This document shows positions 19,380-31,739 of a DNA stretch of 64,000 bases, piece after piece (position 1 is the first letter of the stretch; each line of letters starts with the position of its first letter). Below the pieces are notes generated by a model. That model was not told where the DNA came from. It saw only the letters and a list, made by a program, of their open reading frames with translations, and ran no database searches. Origin of the DNA: Rhodotorula mucilaginosa (Eukaryota; Basidiomycota; Microbotryomycetes; Sporidiobolales; Sporidiobolaceae). Location: the NCBI GenBank assembly GCA_034406715.1, contig CP137872.1, forward strand, positions 1,116,001 to 1,180,000. Reading direction: 5' to 3'. The position numbers and the translations under genes are program-made.

Positions 19380-20423
19380 CTACCATTCAAATTCGCTGCA
19401 CGGTCATTCGAGCAGAGACGTTGAGCGATCGCTGCGAGCAGGGATCCGGGCCAAGAGCACGTTGGAGAGAAAGCGGGAACTCACCCAGCACACTTGGCGA
19501 AGAGGTATTCGCGCCCGTTCACCGAGACCAAGCCATCCTTCAAAGTCACCTTCCATTTGTTCTTTGTCCGCTGGACCTGGTGATCGGGACCAGGATATCG
19601 TAGTTAGCAAAGCTGTCTCGTTCGCGCGTGGCAGTGAGCCAAGTGTGCGCCAGACTCGCCTTTTCGTATAATGCAATGACGCAGTCGCCCCCCTCGGCGC
19701 CGTCCACTTCCTCTTCCTCTTCCACTTCGTCGTCGTCGTCCAGGTCCGAGTTGATCGCGTCCGCGTCTTCGTCATCTCCCTCGCCTTCGGGTTTGGCCTT
19801 GTCGTCGTCCTCTTTCTTTGCAGCTTTCTTTGCAGCTTTTGCAGCCTGATCAACGGGCGCTCGTCAGTCAGTGTATTCGCTCTCCTGTGATTGCCCGGCC
19901 GCTGTCGTCCGCCTTCCCCGAGGATCAGCAATCGAGGCGAGACCAGAACTCACCGCCTTTGCCTCCTCTTCCTGCTTGAGCAGCAACTGCGTCTGCTGTG
20001 CCGCTTCTTCGTGCGACAGCATAGGGAACTGACGAGCGACGGGGGCCATCCTTTCGTCCTGGGTAAAGTCGGCGGCGCGACTCTGGGCGAGCCGGAGCTC
20101 CCAGAGGCGGAGCAGCTCTTGCAGGACCGCCTCTTCGACTCCGAGCTGGTCAAACTCTGGCCGGACCTGGTCGATCACGTCCGTCATGATGGACCGATAC
20201 ACGGCCGGCTGCGCGTGCGCGTGCGCGTGCGCGGTCGATCGATCGGAACCAGTCAGACCAAGGGGGTTTGATGCGCGCGCGCGAGAGACAACGGACGGTA
20301 GAGGAGATTGCATTGCGGAGACGGATACAGATAACGGAGAAGCTTGTCAGCAACCCCACTATGGCTGGTGCGGGATGCGAGGCAAGACGAGCGGGTGCAA
20401 CGTACGACCTGCTTGTTGGACAT
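19380..20423 (-). CDS. TOA1: TFIIA large subunit (alpha/beta precursor)
   Basis: General transcription factor subunit that stabilises TBP on DNA. The N-terminal four-helix part reads YRSIMTDVIDQVRPEFDQLG and EEAVLQELLRLWELRL. A variable acidic linker (DDDDDEVEEEEEVDGAEGGD) leads to the C-terminal beta-barrel: CVIALYEK, VQRTKNKWKVTLKDGLVSVN, GREYLFAKCAG and the terminal EFEW that ends nearly all family members. The start was placed at 20423 because ATG TCC AAC AAG CAG spliced over the GC-rich intron (20408 to about 20214) restores MSNKQPAVYRSIM, the expected beginning. The ATG at 20187 would lose the first helix. The last intron splits the CAG/EFEW codons near 19480-19392. Divergent to ATP16. 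Confidence 0.92.
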
Positions 20424-20717
20424 GACGACGTGGGGACAAGGCGGCGCGCGGCGCGAACTTGGGGGTCTGCGAGTAGCTCGAGTGCTCTGCGGCGCAGCCC
20501 CGCGTGACTGTCAGCAAGCAGGTCTGGCGGGTCGGAGTGCGACCTCGAGCGGCCGACGCCGTGGGCTGACTTGGCAATTCCAGAATACAAAGCGTTTGTA
20601 ACCCCGGTATTACTGTTGAGGTCGATTAGGCCGAGGCGGAATTTCGCCCAGGCAGGCCTCGGGCCGACCGCGACCCCTTCTCGCTGCTCTACACGCACGC
20701 TCGCCTGCGCTCAAAAG

Positions 20718-22039
20718 ATGCTCGGACTCGTCGCTCGCCGTGCTGCCGTCAACGTGCCCCGCGTCCTCGCCCGCCGCGGCTACGCCGAGGTCGCGTCCAA
20801 CAGCGACAAGCTCCGCCTCTCGCTCGTCCTCCCGCACGACGTACGTTCAAGGGACTCTCTGGCAGGCTGCGCGAGCATGCCCGCCATAATTATTCCACAG
20901 GAGATCCTGGCGGGGGCTAGGAGAGGGTCACTCCCTCTGTGGCCAAGTGTTCTCGGGGCAAAACGACGCTTCCAGCTGACGATTTGCTACCCCCGTCTTT
21001 CCGCGCGCTTTCCCTTGCACCCCCGCGAAATCCGTCATATAGGTCATCTACTCGTCGCAGGATGTCGTTCAGGTCAACCTCGCTGCCGAGTCGGGTGACC
21101 TCGGTGTGTAAGTTCCTCTACCGGGCAAACGGTTCTCTCCGCTCTTTCCCAGACCCGCTGCGGTAGAGCCCTACGCAATTCGACGAGCAGAGGTCGTCGA
21201 GCTCGGTACCAAGTCTTGAATCTCTCTGCGACTTGGACCGCCAGGGTCGGGGAGGTCTCGGCGCCTCTCGGCTCGTCGAGGCGCATCTGTCGGGCCAGAC
21301 CGCGGTGAATGCTCCGTGCCAGCGACGAGGCACTGACAACAACGTACGCCCGCTCAACAGCCTCGCCAACCACGTCCCGTCCGTTGAGGCGCTCAAGCCG
21401 GGTGTCCTCGAGGTCCTCGAGGGCGCTGGCGAGTCGAAGAAGTGGTTCGGTGCGTATTCTTCTTTCCGATCTGCCCGCCCAACAACCGCGACGAATCCTC
21501 GAGAGAAAGTCAAAAGCTGACCACCGCAATCGACACAGTCTCGGGAGGCTTCGCCAACGTTCACCCGTGAGTCGAGGTGCCAGCCTGCGTGCGAGGAGAG
21601 AACCACCGAGCCTGGCTGTGTCGTGCCCGTCTGCGACGAAACTCACTCGGGCGCTCTTCTCTGTGGCGCTATATGACACAGGAACAACTCCCTGACCGTC
21701 AACGCTGTCGAGGCTTGTACGTTCGATTTCGTCCGGTTGCTGGTCTGTGACCGAAGGAGACAAACATTGACGCTTTTGGCTGCTCCTTTACAGACCCGCT
21801 TGACGCATTCTCGCCGGAAGTAAGCAGCATGTCGTGGACAGATGTAACGACAACTCGGGAGGACCCGAGGCCGGTCCGACAGAGCTGACGAGTCTTGCCT
21901 GTCCCTTTTCCAGGCTATCCGTTCGGGACTCGCCGAGGCGCAGCGCGTCGCCGGTGGCTCGGGCACCGAGGAGGAGAAGGCGGAGGCCCAGATCGAGGTC
22001 CAGGTCTACGAGGCTCTCCAGGCTGCCCTCAAGGCCTAA
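20718..22039 (+). CDS. ATP16: Mitochondrial F1-ATPase delta subunit
   Basis: Central-stalk subunit of mitochondrial ATP synthase (homologous to bacterial epsilon). The N-terminus is a typical presequence (MLGLVARRAAVNVPRVLARR, cleavage likely before GYAEVASNSDKLRLSLVLPHD). Later exons give VIYSSQDVVQVNLAAESGDL, GVLANHVPSVEALKPGVLEV, GESKKWF, VSGGFANVHPNNSLTVNAVE and the C-terminal helices EAIRSGLAEAQRVAGGSG. About six or seven exons. Introns 1 and 2 are relatively long. Length (about 165 residues) fits the family. It shares a 294-bp divergent promoter with TOA1. Another stalk subunit, OSCP, lies at 44.3 kb. Confidence 0.93.
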
Positions 22040-22494
22040 ACCAGAGACCCGTTTCAGTATCAGGAATGATTAGACGGGGCCGGGAAGAAGGAGGAGGGAA
22101 GGGGTCGTTTCCAATCCGTGCAAGACAAAAAAGAACCCACTACCTGACGAATTGGCCATCGGCACTCTGGATTCCAGCAAGCTGTGCTTGGATGCGGAAA
22201 AGAGAGAAGAGATCACGAGTGGGTCGGCGGCTCTCGGCGGCGCGCGCGCTTTTCCCTTCCGCTCGCTGCCTGCTGCTTGTCCCATCTCTCGTCTTCCCCT
22301 TTTCGGCGTCGCGTCACCTGGTATGTCCCGGCTCGCTTACAAGCGTGGCAGTCTCACACAGCAGTACGCACTCGGGCACGCGTCGTACACCGCGCTGACT
22401 TTTTGAGAACGCGCGGTCGCCGTCCTTGTTTGGACCCACTCTTGTTCGCCCCTCGCAGCCATAGAGGAACTCGTAGAAGCCGCATCCACCAGCC
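22040..22494. other. Intergenic region ATP16 to PWWP gene
   Basis: 455 bp holding the ATP16 3' UTR and the upstream region of the PWWP gene. No gene recognised. CT-rich sequence near 22255-22310 could be promoter-associated. Confidence 0.5.
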
Positions 22495-24534
22495 ATGGCA
22501 CCCAAAGCAGACAAGAAGGCAGCGTCGTCTACCGACCCCAGCTACGAGTACAAGCCGGACGAGATCGTGCGTGGCTGCTGCTCCCTCTTTCGACCCGGGC
22601 GGCAACGATCCCCTCAACACCGCGTGCACGCTTTCCTGGCGCGCACCGTCGCGGATCGCGTGATGAGTGTATGACGTGACCCGACAGCTGACAATGCACT
22701 CGTTCCCCGTCGTCAGGTTCTCGCAAAGGTCAAGGGATACGCCGCCTGGCCCGCTCACGTAGGTCGCCTTCCGCCCCTTGACCTCCGCCCGTTCGCGCCG
22801 GTAGCAGGCGGGCACCCGGCGCCATGCCCCTCAGTCCTTGACTGCTGTCAGGGAGCCCCTGGCTCGCGCGGGACCATGCTGTCCACAGGAAGCCGCACTC
22901 GAATTGACCTCGGTCACACCTGCCACTGTCATCGCGCGAGATCGGACGCGCTGACTCGCCACTGTCGTGCTGTAACCTGTGCAGGTGGTCAGCCCGAACG
23001 CGGACGACGTGCCTGCAGCCGTCCTCAAGGACCGCCGTGGCAAGGATACCTACCTCGTGCAGTTCTTCCCGACCGGCGACTTGTACGCCTCGTTTCATCT
23101 CAGACTGCCGCGCCTCGACTCCGACAAGCCCTACAGAATTTGCGCGCGTGTGACTGACGTCACTTTTGGCTCTCTTGCAGCGCGTGGTGCACCGGCCGTG
23201 ACCTCTCGCTCCTGACCCCTCGCGAGATCGACGCCCTGCTCGAGAACCCGAAAAAGACCAAGAAGGACCTCCTCGAGGGTTACAAGGTCGCCCGGGACCC
23301 GACCGAATGGAAGCGCGAGCGTGCCGACAAGCACGCCGAGTACATGGAGCTGATGGCGGCGGCTGAAGCGGCCAAGGACGAGCTTGAGAGCGACGACGGC
23401 GCCGAAGCGGCGCCCAAGGCGGACGGAAAGAAGCGCAAGCGCCCGAGCGCGGCCGCTGCCAAGGACGGCGACAAGAAGAAGAAGCCTGCAAAGGCGCCCA
23501 AGTCCAAGGGCGTGAGTCTGCAGAGATCTCCGCCTGGATCGCGGCCGTTAGGATGCTGACGCTCTCGCTTTGCCGATCCACTCAGGATGCCGACGCTGCG
23601 CCCGCTTCCAAGAAGGCAAAGACGACCGCTAGCAGTGCGTCAAGTCTGCGGGCTCACCTGGAAACGTTGCTGACGAGGTTCTCTCGCTCTGCAGCCGACG
23701 ATCCCGCCGAGCTGGTCAAGAGTTGGCGGCACAAGCTGCAAAAGGTACGCCTCACCGCTGTCTCCAGCAGATGCGTGTTGCTGACAAGGCTTGTCTCGTT
23801 CAGGTCTTCCTCGGAAAGACCAACCCTCCGGCTGCCGTGCGTGCCATTCCTATGTCGCTGCGCCAGAGCCCAGCTGACATGCCTCGTGGCAAATACAGGA
23901 GATGGCGCACTGCGGCGAGTACTTTGACGCGATGGAGAACTTTGAGATGAAGGAGGAGTGGCTTCGGGTCAGTCTGGAGCGATTGTTTGCCGCCAGCGGG
24001 CGTTTCCTGATCCGCTTCCCTCACCGTGTGCAGGAGTCGAAGCTCAGCAAGGTCCTAAAACGCATCGTCCTCATGAGGGACGGCTCGATCCCCGAGGAGG
24101 ACAAGTACAGTTTCCGTGAACGCTCGGCCGTGCTCGCCGCCAAGTGGGCGCCTCTCCTCGGCGCCGACTCGCCCGCCCCCGCCAAGCCCGAAAGCACGAA
24201 CGCGGCCCCGGAACCTGCGAACGGAGCAGCCGAGGAGTCCAAGTCGACTACCGAGGTGAACGGTGCTGGCGCCGCGACTGAGCAGGCGGAGAACAAGGTC
24301 GACGAACAGCCCGCAGCGGCAGAACCGAGCGAGGACAAGCCGGCCGCCATGGACGTCGAGGAGCCAGCGCCGAATACCAACGGCGACACCGCTCCGGTCG
24401 CCGCCGTCGAGGAGCAGCCTGAAGAAAACAAGCCCGCCGAGGAGCAGCCTCCCGCCGCCGCCGCCGCCGCCGATGCCGAACCTCAGCCTGCCGCCGCCGA
24501 CTCTGAGGCGCAGAACTCGGCTTCGTCCGCTTGA
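22495..24534 (+). CDS. PWWP-domain chromatin protein
   Basis: Probable nucleosome reader. The N-terminal PWWP domain is split by introns: KPDEIVLAKVKGYAAWPAHV, RRGKDTYLVQFFPTGD, then FAWCTGRDLSLLTP. It is followed by a Lys-rich nuclear-localisation region (DGKKRKRPSAAAAKDGDKKK) and a small helical domain (DDPAELVKSWRHKLQKVFLG, ENFEMKEEWLRESKLSKVLK, RIVLMRDGSIPEEDKYSFRE) reminiscent of TFIIS N-domain/LEDGF-type modules. A 120-residue Ala/Glu/Pro-rich acidic tail ends at 24534. PWWP domains generally bind methyl-lysine nucleosomes and DNA. The specific complex (Pdp/Ioc4-like) is inference. About eight or nine exons. Positioned directly upstream of CHD1 on the same strand. Confidence 0.8.
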
Positions 24535-25357
24535 ACGTATCGTCCCTATGCTCGCTTTCGCCGTTGTTTTTCGTCCTCCACGTTGTACTTCCATCACTTT
24601 TCGCTTTATACCTGCGCCGTCGCCTTTCCTCGCTTTCCCACCCTGTACCGAACAAATCGACCGCGACCCCTTGCATCGTGCATGCGGGAGCGACACCTTG
24701 TCCACAATCGGACACGGTGCAGATGCCAACTCCCCCGTCCGTCTCCGACTTTGACCCTCCCTCCGCGCGCATCCTCACCTCTCTCTCTTCCGGTTCGACT
24801 GCGGCGATGGCGTCGCGACGAGCTCGCTCGGCGCCTGCACTTCAAGTGCTCGTCCCCACCCGGCTGCCGCGAGTCCCTGATGGAGTTCGCATCCCTCTGC
24901 GTCTCAGTCCGGATCGGGCTTTCTCAACCCCTCCTCCTGCCGCACGATAGTTTTGTTGCAAAAAAAGGTCGTTCCGCTCTACTACAGGTCTCCTCTACTG
25001 GGCATCACACTAAGGGTCTTCTGCATCTGCGCGCTTTCGAGACCAGGTCCCGGATCGTCTGAAAGCTTGGGAAGCTCGGCTCGGCACGTCTGCGAGGTCG
25101 CTGGCCGTTCGTCGCCGCCGCGATCTCTCTCGACAGTCACTCGCACTCGCGCTCGCGGCTCCCACACCGCACCAAATACGTCGAGGCTAGTCTCTCTGAC
25201 AAGCTAGAGGCTTCGTGTACCTTCTCCAACCGGTCTCACGACCTCGGAGCAGGACAAGGGACCCCCCGTCCGGGCCACAAGGTGCGTCCTCATCGTCGCT
25301 GAACGGCGGGGCTGTGGAAGGTCGCACACTGATCTAGATGCACCTGATGGCGATCCT
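24535..25357. promoter_or_regulatory. Long upstream region of CHD1, probably with a 5' UTR intron
   Basis: 823 bp without a recognised gene. It should contain the PWWP gene 3' UTR and the CHD1 promoter and leader. A candidate intron (about 25281 GTGCGTCC to 25338 CTGATCTAG) ends 19 bp before the CHD1 ATG. Reading back through it in the CHD1 frame meets a TGA with no ATG in between, so it is more likely leader than coding. Confidence 0.45.
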
Positions 25358-28300
25358 ATGGCTACTGAGCAGCTGTCCAGGTCCCACGTGTCGCTCAGAG
25401 CTCCTCACGTGGACGCTACAAGGATGGATCTGGCTTCGACTTTGATCGCAGACGCAGAAGTCGCTTCCGCGAACCCAGCTGCACCGGCGGCATCGACTTC
25501 GGCAGTGCAAGTGCAGAGCGTCGTCACGACCGACGGACCTGGCACCGCTACCGCGCTCGCGGACCAAGTCGACGCGACGGGGGCTGGAGAGGTGGCCGCC
25601 GCAGCGCTGCAAGACGTTCCCATGTCCGAGAGCGAGCCGTCAGCCGACGATGCGGACGAGTCGCCTTATGCTCCGGGGCAAAGCGACCCGCTCGCCGATG
25701 TCGAGATGCAGGCCGACGCCGAGTCCGGGCCCGATGGCGACGAGTACAAGTCGACCGGCGACGCGGCGGAGGAGGAATCGGACGAGTCGGACGGAGTGGT
25801 CGCGCCCGGTCATGCGAGCCGGTCCAGCGCGGCGAACGCGTCGTCGAGTCGAGGAGGTCGCAAGGGCAAGGGCAGGCTCGACTTGCCGAGCGACATCGAC
25901 GCCGACTTGTACGGGCTGCGCCGATCGGTACTTTCTCTTTCCCTCATTCACGTCGCCGGCTATGTCGCGCTGACCTTGACCGCCGTTGCCATTTTCGCAG
26001 GGACGCGCGTCGACTTCTCGGGTGCAGGTGAGTTTCGCCATGTGACTGCGGGTCCCGTTCGAGGTGTTGACGGCTCGTCCATGGCAGAAAACCTCCTACG
26101 ACGACGACGCAGACTCGGATTCTTCGTCCTTCTCCAAGCCACGTCGCACTGCCAAAGCCAAGAGCCGCGCGAGTGAGTACTCGAACGCGCTCCCGTCATC
26201 GGACCAGCCTTCTAACATGGACCTCGCCGCCATGAAGGCACGGCCAGCGTCAGTCGCCAGGAACGCGAATCGTCAGGACAAGACTCGGACGACTCGGAAG
26301 ACGACGGCGACTATGTCCAGAACAAGAAGAAGCACGGCTCGAAGCGACGCAAGACTGCTCCGAAGCGAACACAGCGCGATTTCGAGATGCCGCGCTTCTC
26401 GTCTCGGAACGGCAAAGCTCTCCCAAACTACAACGAGGCGGACATGTTTTCCGACCTCAGCGGATCCGACGACGGTTTCAGCTATGGTGTCGACGAGGAG
26501 GACCAGCGTGCGTTTCTCCGTTCCCGGGCTTCGAGCGAGCACTCCGTGTCTGACCCTTCCGCTCATGCGCGCAGCCGAGGAGGACGGCGTCGACGGCGTC
26601 TTTGCACACAAACGTATGGAAGGTCACGGTGCGTCTCCCTCATCCGCTCTACTTCCGGCTAGGATTCGCGACTCACCATCAAGGTCCCCGTGCAGAGGAA
26701 GACGAGAAGGACGAACCGAAACGCAACATGCTCTTCCTCGTCAAGTGGCAAAACTATAGCCACATCCACGATACCTGGGAGCCTTACGAGCGCCTGAAGC
26801 GTTTCAGAGGTCTCAAGCGCGTCGACAACTACATCAAGAGCGTCTTGATCGCGCAGAACAAACGCCTCAAAGATCCGACTCTGAGCCGCGAAGACCTCGA
26901 AGCCCTCCATCTGGAGAAGGAGCGCCAAGCCGAGCAACTCGAGCTGTACAAACAAGTCGAACGCATCATCGCGCAGCGGGACGCGCCGGCGAATGAGGAG
27001 ATTGATCACGATCACGGTGCGTTTTGACGCAGTCTCGCTGGGTTCACACGGTACGGCATTGACACGTGACCTCCAACCCTGCAGTCGAGTATCTGTGCAA
27101 GTGGAAAGCTTTGCAGTACTCCGACTCGACCTGGGAAGCCCACGACACCGTTCACCAAATCGCAGCCAACGAAATCGAAGAGTACCTCCAGCGGGTCGCC
27201 AATCCTCGCCTTCCGGCAAAGAGCGCGAGTTACTCGCGCAACCGCCCGACGTTCAAGAAGTTGACGGCCGAGCCCGACTACATCACGCCGTGCGGGACCC
27301 TGAAGGACTTCCAGATGACCGGCCTGAACTGGCTCGCCTACCTGTGGTCGAAAGGCGACAATGGCATCCTCGCCGACGAGATGGGTCTCGGCAAGACCGT
27401 CCAGTCGTGCTCCTTCCTCTCCTACCTCTATCACGAACACCAGCAGTACGGCCCGTTCCTGGTCGTTGTGCCTTTGTCGACCCTGCCCGCGTGGCAGATG
27501 CAGCTCGCGCAGTGGGCGCCGGACCTCAACACGATCGCGTACAATGGTACCGCCGCGAGTCGAGCCATCATCCGCGACTATGAATTCGGCTCCCTCAAGA
27601 AACCCGCCTTCAACGTGCTCTTGACGACGTATGAGTTCGTGCTCAAGGACAAGGCCGACCTCGGCCAGATCAAGTGGCAATACCTCATGGTCGACGAGGT
27701 TCGTGATGCCATATCTCCGAGCTGGAGATGCTCCCGACCTGACCTTCTGCTCGTGCCGATGCAGGCTCATCGCCTGAAAAACTCGGAGAGTGCCCTCTAC
27801 GAAGCGCTCGCGAGCTTCCACGCCGCGGCCAAACTCCTCATCACCGGCACGCCGTTGCAGAACAACGTCAAGGGTAATGCTCCTTTCTTACCCTCTCTTC
27901 GATTGAAGGGCTTCGCCTGACATCCGCCCTGCTCTCAGAACTGCTCGCTCTCATGCACTTCCTCCATCCTGAGCGCTTCGAGTTGGCCGGCGACTTTGAC
28001 CTCAATGGTAAGATCTTCTGCCAATGGACTTCCCAGGTCTAGGCTAACCTCGTTCCGCTAACCTACTCAGACGAGGAGAACGAGGCCAAGATCCGCGATT
28101 TGCACGGCAAGCTCGAGTCGATCATGCTGCGTCGGCTCAAGCGCGATGTCATCAAAGAGCTGCCGACCAAGAGCGAGCGAATCCTGCGGGTTGAGATGTC
28201 TAACATGCAGACCTGGTGGTACAAGAACATTCTCACGCGGGTAAGACTTCGGATCCATAGCCATCGGGCTTTCGTCGCCTGCATGCGCTGACCAGGAGGT

Positions 28301-31280
28301 CGACCCTGCAGAATTACGCGGCCCTCAGCGGAGCCGACCAACAAGTCTCGCTGCTCAACATCGCCATGGAGCTCAAGAAGGCGTCCAATCACCCGTACCT
28401 TTTCGAAGGTGCCGAGCCGAAGACCGAGTCGCGCGAAGAGACGCTCAAAGGCCTCGTGATGAACTCGGGCAAGATGGTTCTGCTGGACAAGCTCTTGTCA
28501 CGCCTCAAGCAGGATGGTCACCGAGTCCTCGTCTTCAGCCAGATGGTCCGCATGCTGTGAGTTTGCGATTCTTTCTATGTCGCTACTAGTAAGGGGTCTC
28601 GCGTGCCTGACCTTGCATGCCTCCAGCGACATCTTGTCCGACTTTTGCACCATGCGCAACTACCTCCACCAGCGTCTCGACGGCACCGTCCCTTCCGAAC
28701 TCCGTCGCAAGGCGATCGGCCACTTCAACGCTCCCGATTCTCCCGACTTTGTCTTCCTCCTTTCGACGCGAGCAGGCGGTCTCGGGATCAACTTGGAGAC
28801 AGCAGACACGGTCATCATCTTTGACAGCGACTGGTGTGTTTCCACAAGGTCGAGACTGTGTGCCGTGACTGATCTAGCAACGTCCGCAGGAACCCGCAAA
28901 ACGACTTGCAAGCCATGGCCCGCGCTCACCGTATCGGGCAAAAGTCGCACGTCAACGTCTACCGTTTCGTCACCAAGGACACGGTCGAAGAAGACGTCCT
29001 CGAGCGCGCGCGGAAAAAGATGATCCTCGAATACGCCAGTATGTTTCCTCTCGTTTCTTCTTTCTCTTGCGTTGGCAGTGCAGCGAAGCTCACGGGTCGC
29101 TCGAACAGTCGTGAACCAGATGGACACGTCGGGCAAGAACCTCGGGCAAGCTCAATCTGCCACGCGGCCGGAGAACTACACCAAGGAGGAGCTCGCGTCG
29201 ATCCTCAAGTTTGGCGCGGCCAACATCTTCAAGTCCGAAGGCGGCCAGGCAAAGCTCGAAGAGATGGACCTTGACGACGTCATCAACCAGGCCGAAGAGT
29301 ACGAGACGGCGACCGCACCGACAGGCACGTCGCTCGGCGGCGAGGAGTTCCTCAACCAGTTCGCCGTGCAGGACGTCAAAGCGGACATGTCTTCGTGGGA
29401 GGACATCATCCCCGCCGAGGACCGCGAACGCGTCCAGGCCGAAATCGCCGAGCAGGAGAAGGCCGCGGCGGCCCTCGAGAGCAGTCGGAGAGCGGCGGCT
29501 CAAGTTGCTCCCGGTGCTTACCGAGGCCACTCCGGCGGAATGGCGTCGCGCGACTCGTCTCCTGCTTCGGAGAAGGAAGACGCCAAGGAACCGAAGAAGG
29601 CGGCGGCACCGCGCAAGACCGACGCTCAGCGGTCCATGGAGCTCAAGGAGCGAGACCTCCGCAATCTGGTCCGCGGCCTGCAACGCTTCGGGGACATCCG
29701 CCACCGATACGATGCGATCGTCAAGGACGCCCGCCTCGAGAGCAAGAATCGCACCGTCGTGACTCAAGCCGTCGACGATTTGCTCAAGATCTGCAAGGAG
29801 GAACTCGAGAAGAAGCACGACACGCTCGAGCGGATGAAGGCGAACAACGAAGAGATTACGAACAAGTTCCGCAACCAAGCGGTTCTGGTCACCTTCCGCG
29901 GCATCAACAACATCAATGCGGAGACGACCGTGCAACGCGCCGAAGAGCTCAAAATCCTGCACTCGCGTACGTGGCTTTTCTAGACTCGGCCCTAGCGCGC
30001 CGAAATTGACATTCTCGGACGACCATCCATCAGACATGCACAAAGCACCCGATCCCCTCAAGTGGGAGCTCCCCCTCGACAACGTCAAGGCGACGTCGGC
30101 CTGGAACTGCGAGTGGTCGAACGAGGACGATGCGCATCTCCTCGTTGGCGTCTGGAAGTACGGTCACGGCAATTGGGAACCGATCCGCGAAGACCCTTCG
30201 CTCGGACTGGCGGACAAGCTCTTCCTGGAGGACGCCAAGGTCAAGCCCGGCAGTGGCGAGAAACCGCGTTTGCCGAACGCGATCCACCTCGTCCGGCGCG
30301 CCGACTACCTCCTGCACGCGCTCCGCGAGTTGGACCACAGCAAGCGCTCCGAGCAATCGGGAGTCGCCTCGACTTCCAAGACGCATCAGCCTCGCGCAGG
30401 CGGACATCGACCGAAAGGTTCGTCCGAGCGCGCGAGCGAAGGTGCGGCCTCGGCCGCGCCGTCCGGCTCGAGGCTGAAGAGCACCACCTCCAAGTCCGCC
30501 GCCTCGAAACCGCCAAAGCGGAAAGCGACTCCACAGTACTCGAGCTCGGAGGCCAGCGGAAGCGAGTACGACAGCATGGACGAAGAAGCATGCAAGGAGG
30601 CGCTCCGTCCCGTCAAGCGCGAACTGAAGCGACTCAAGTCTGGCACCGACGGTCTCAGTCGCGAGGAGAAGGTGACTCACCTGAAGGAGACGCTGTCGGC
30701 GATCGGCGCGCGCATCGAAGTCATCGCGGCGGCCGAGAAAACGCCGGCATCGCAGGAACAGCGTCGCAAGCACCTCTGTGAGTGCCTGAGCTGGCCGCCC
30801 TCTCAGCTCGGGCTCAACACATAACTGACGTTGTCCTTTACTCGTGCGCTTGCAGGGAAATGGGCGAGTCATTTCTGGCCGGCGAACAGGGTCTCCTCCG
30901 TGCAGCTCCGCAAGATGTTCGTCAAGCTCACCACGGTCAAGGACTCGCCCGTGCCATCGCCTTCGCTAGCTCCTCATGCTGCGGCGCCCAGGCCGAACGT
31001 CAATGTCAACGGCAACGGCCAGTCTCGCGTCGCCGATGCCAGACCGCCCAAGAAGCCGAGGACCGACAGCGGCGACGGATTGCCTTCCTTCAACCGTCTG
31101 CCTTCGAGCCGCCCGTCCGGAGGGTCTTCCGCCTCGCCGCACTACCACGCGCACCCGCCACCACCGCCGCCACCGCCACCTCTGGCAGGCTACGCGTACT
31201 CGCCTCTCGGGCGCACGAACGGTCACGGCGCGCCGCAGCACAGTCCTCCGCTTCCGCCCTCCCACCTGTCTGGTCGGTGA
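25358..31280 (+). CDS. CHD1: Chromodomain helicase CHD1
   Basis: ATP-dependent nucleosome-spacing remodeller acting with transcription elongation. Order: acidic N-terminus; tandem chromodomains ([20 protein letters not shown] and [18 protein letters not shown]); Snf2 ATPase with [14 protein letters not shown] (motif I), DEAH formed across an intron ([12 protein letters not shown]), [27 protein letters not shown] and [12 protein letters not shown] (motif VI); a SANT/SLIDE DNA-binding region ([20 protein letters not shown]); and the CHCT helical domain ([32 protein letters not shown]). The tail is Pro/His-rich. More than a dozen exons; length roughly 1,600-1,700 residues. MATEQL is the first in-frame ATG after an upstream stop. 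The gene looks intact. Follows the PWWP gene in the same direction. Confidence 0.94.
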
Positions 31281-31739
31281 TCTCTGCCCGGCTTCCTTCG
31301 CAGCGCTTTGTTCTTGCTTGTCTCTCCACCTCCATTCACGAATGCATCTGTACCTCGGCCCCCGGCGCACTGTGTCTAAAATCTCCCTTTTCCGGGTTCT
31401 TCGGTCCTTCTCCTGTGTTTGTAGCACGATACCGCGCGCTTCCACCTGCATACCACGCTTGCCCTCACGCCATTCGGACATCGATCCGTTTCGGGGCTTC
31501 TATGCGCCGAGAAAAGCGCGCTGATCGATGCCGCACAGACAAAAATTGTGACGACAGGTGAGAGCCGGAGAAAGAAGCTCTCAAGGGAGCAGGTCCGGCC
31601 CAGATAACCATCTCAGACTGTTCAACCTGTCTGACTATTTCCTGACAAAAGGTTGAGACGAGCTGTTCGCAACCGCTGACGACGCTGAATTTCGCCGCCA
31701 ACTCTCTCGCCACTCTCTGCTCCACCACATCGGCTCAGA
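31281..31739. other. Intergenic region CHD1 to RAD23
   Basis: 459 bp. No open frame with a known domain. Presumed CHD1 3' UTR and RAD23 promoter. Confidence 0.5.

Noticed and set aside
23902-24729. Gly/Arg-rich minus-strand frames
   Set aside because: Antisense of the Ala/Glu/Pro-rich tail of the PWWP protein.
29090-30872. Long minus-strand frames opposite CHD1
   Set aside because: Shadows of the CHD1 C-terminal exons, which carry SANT/SLIDE and CHCT domains on the plus strand.
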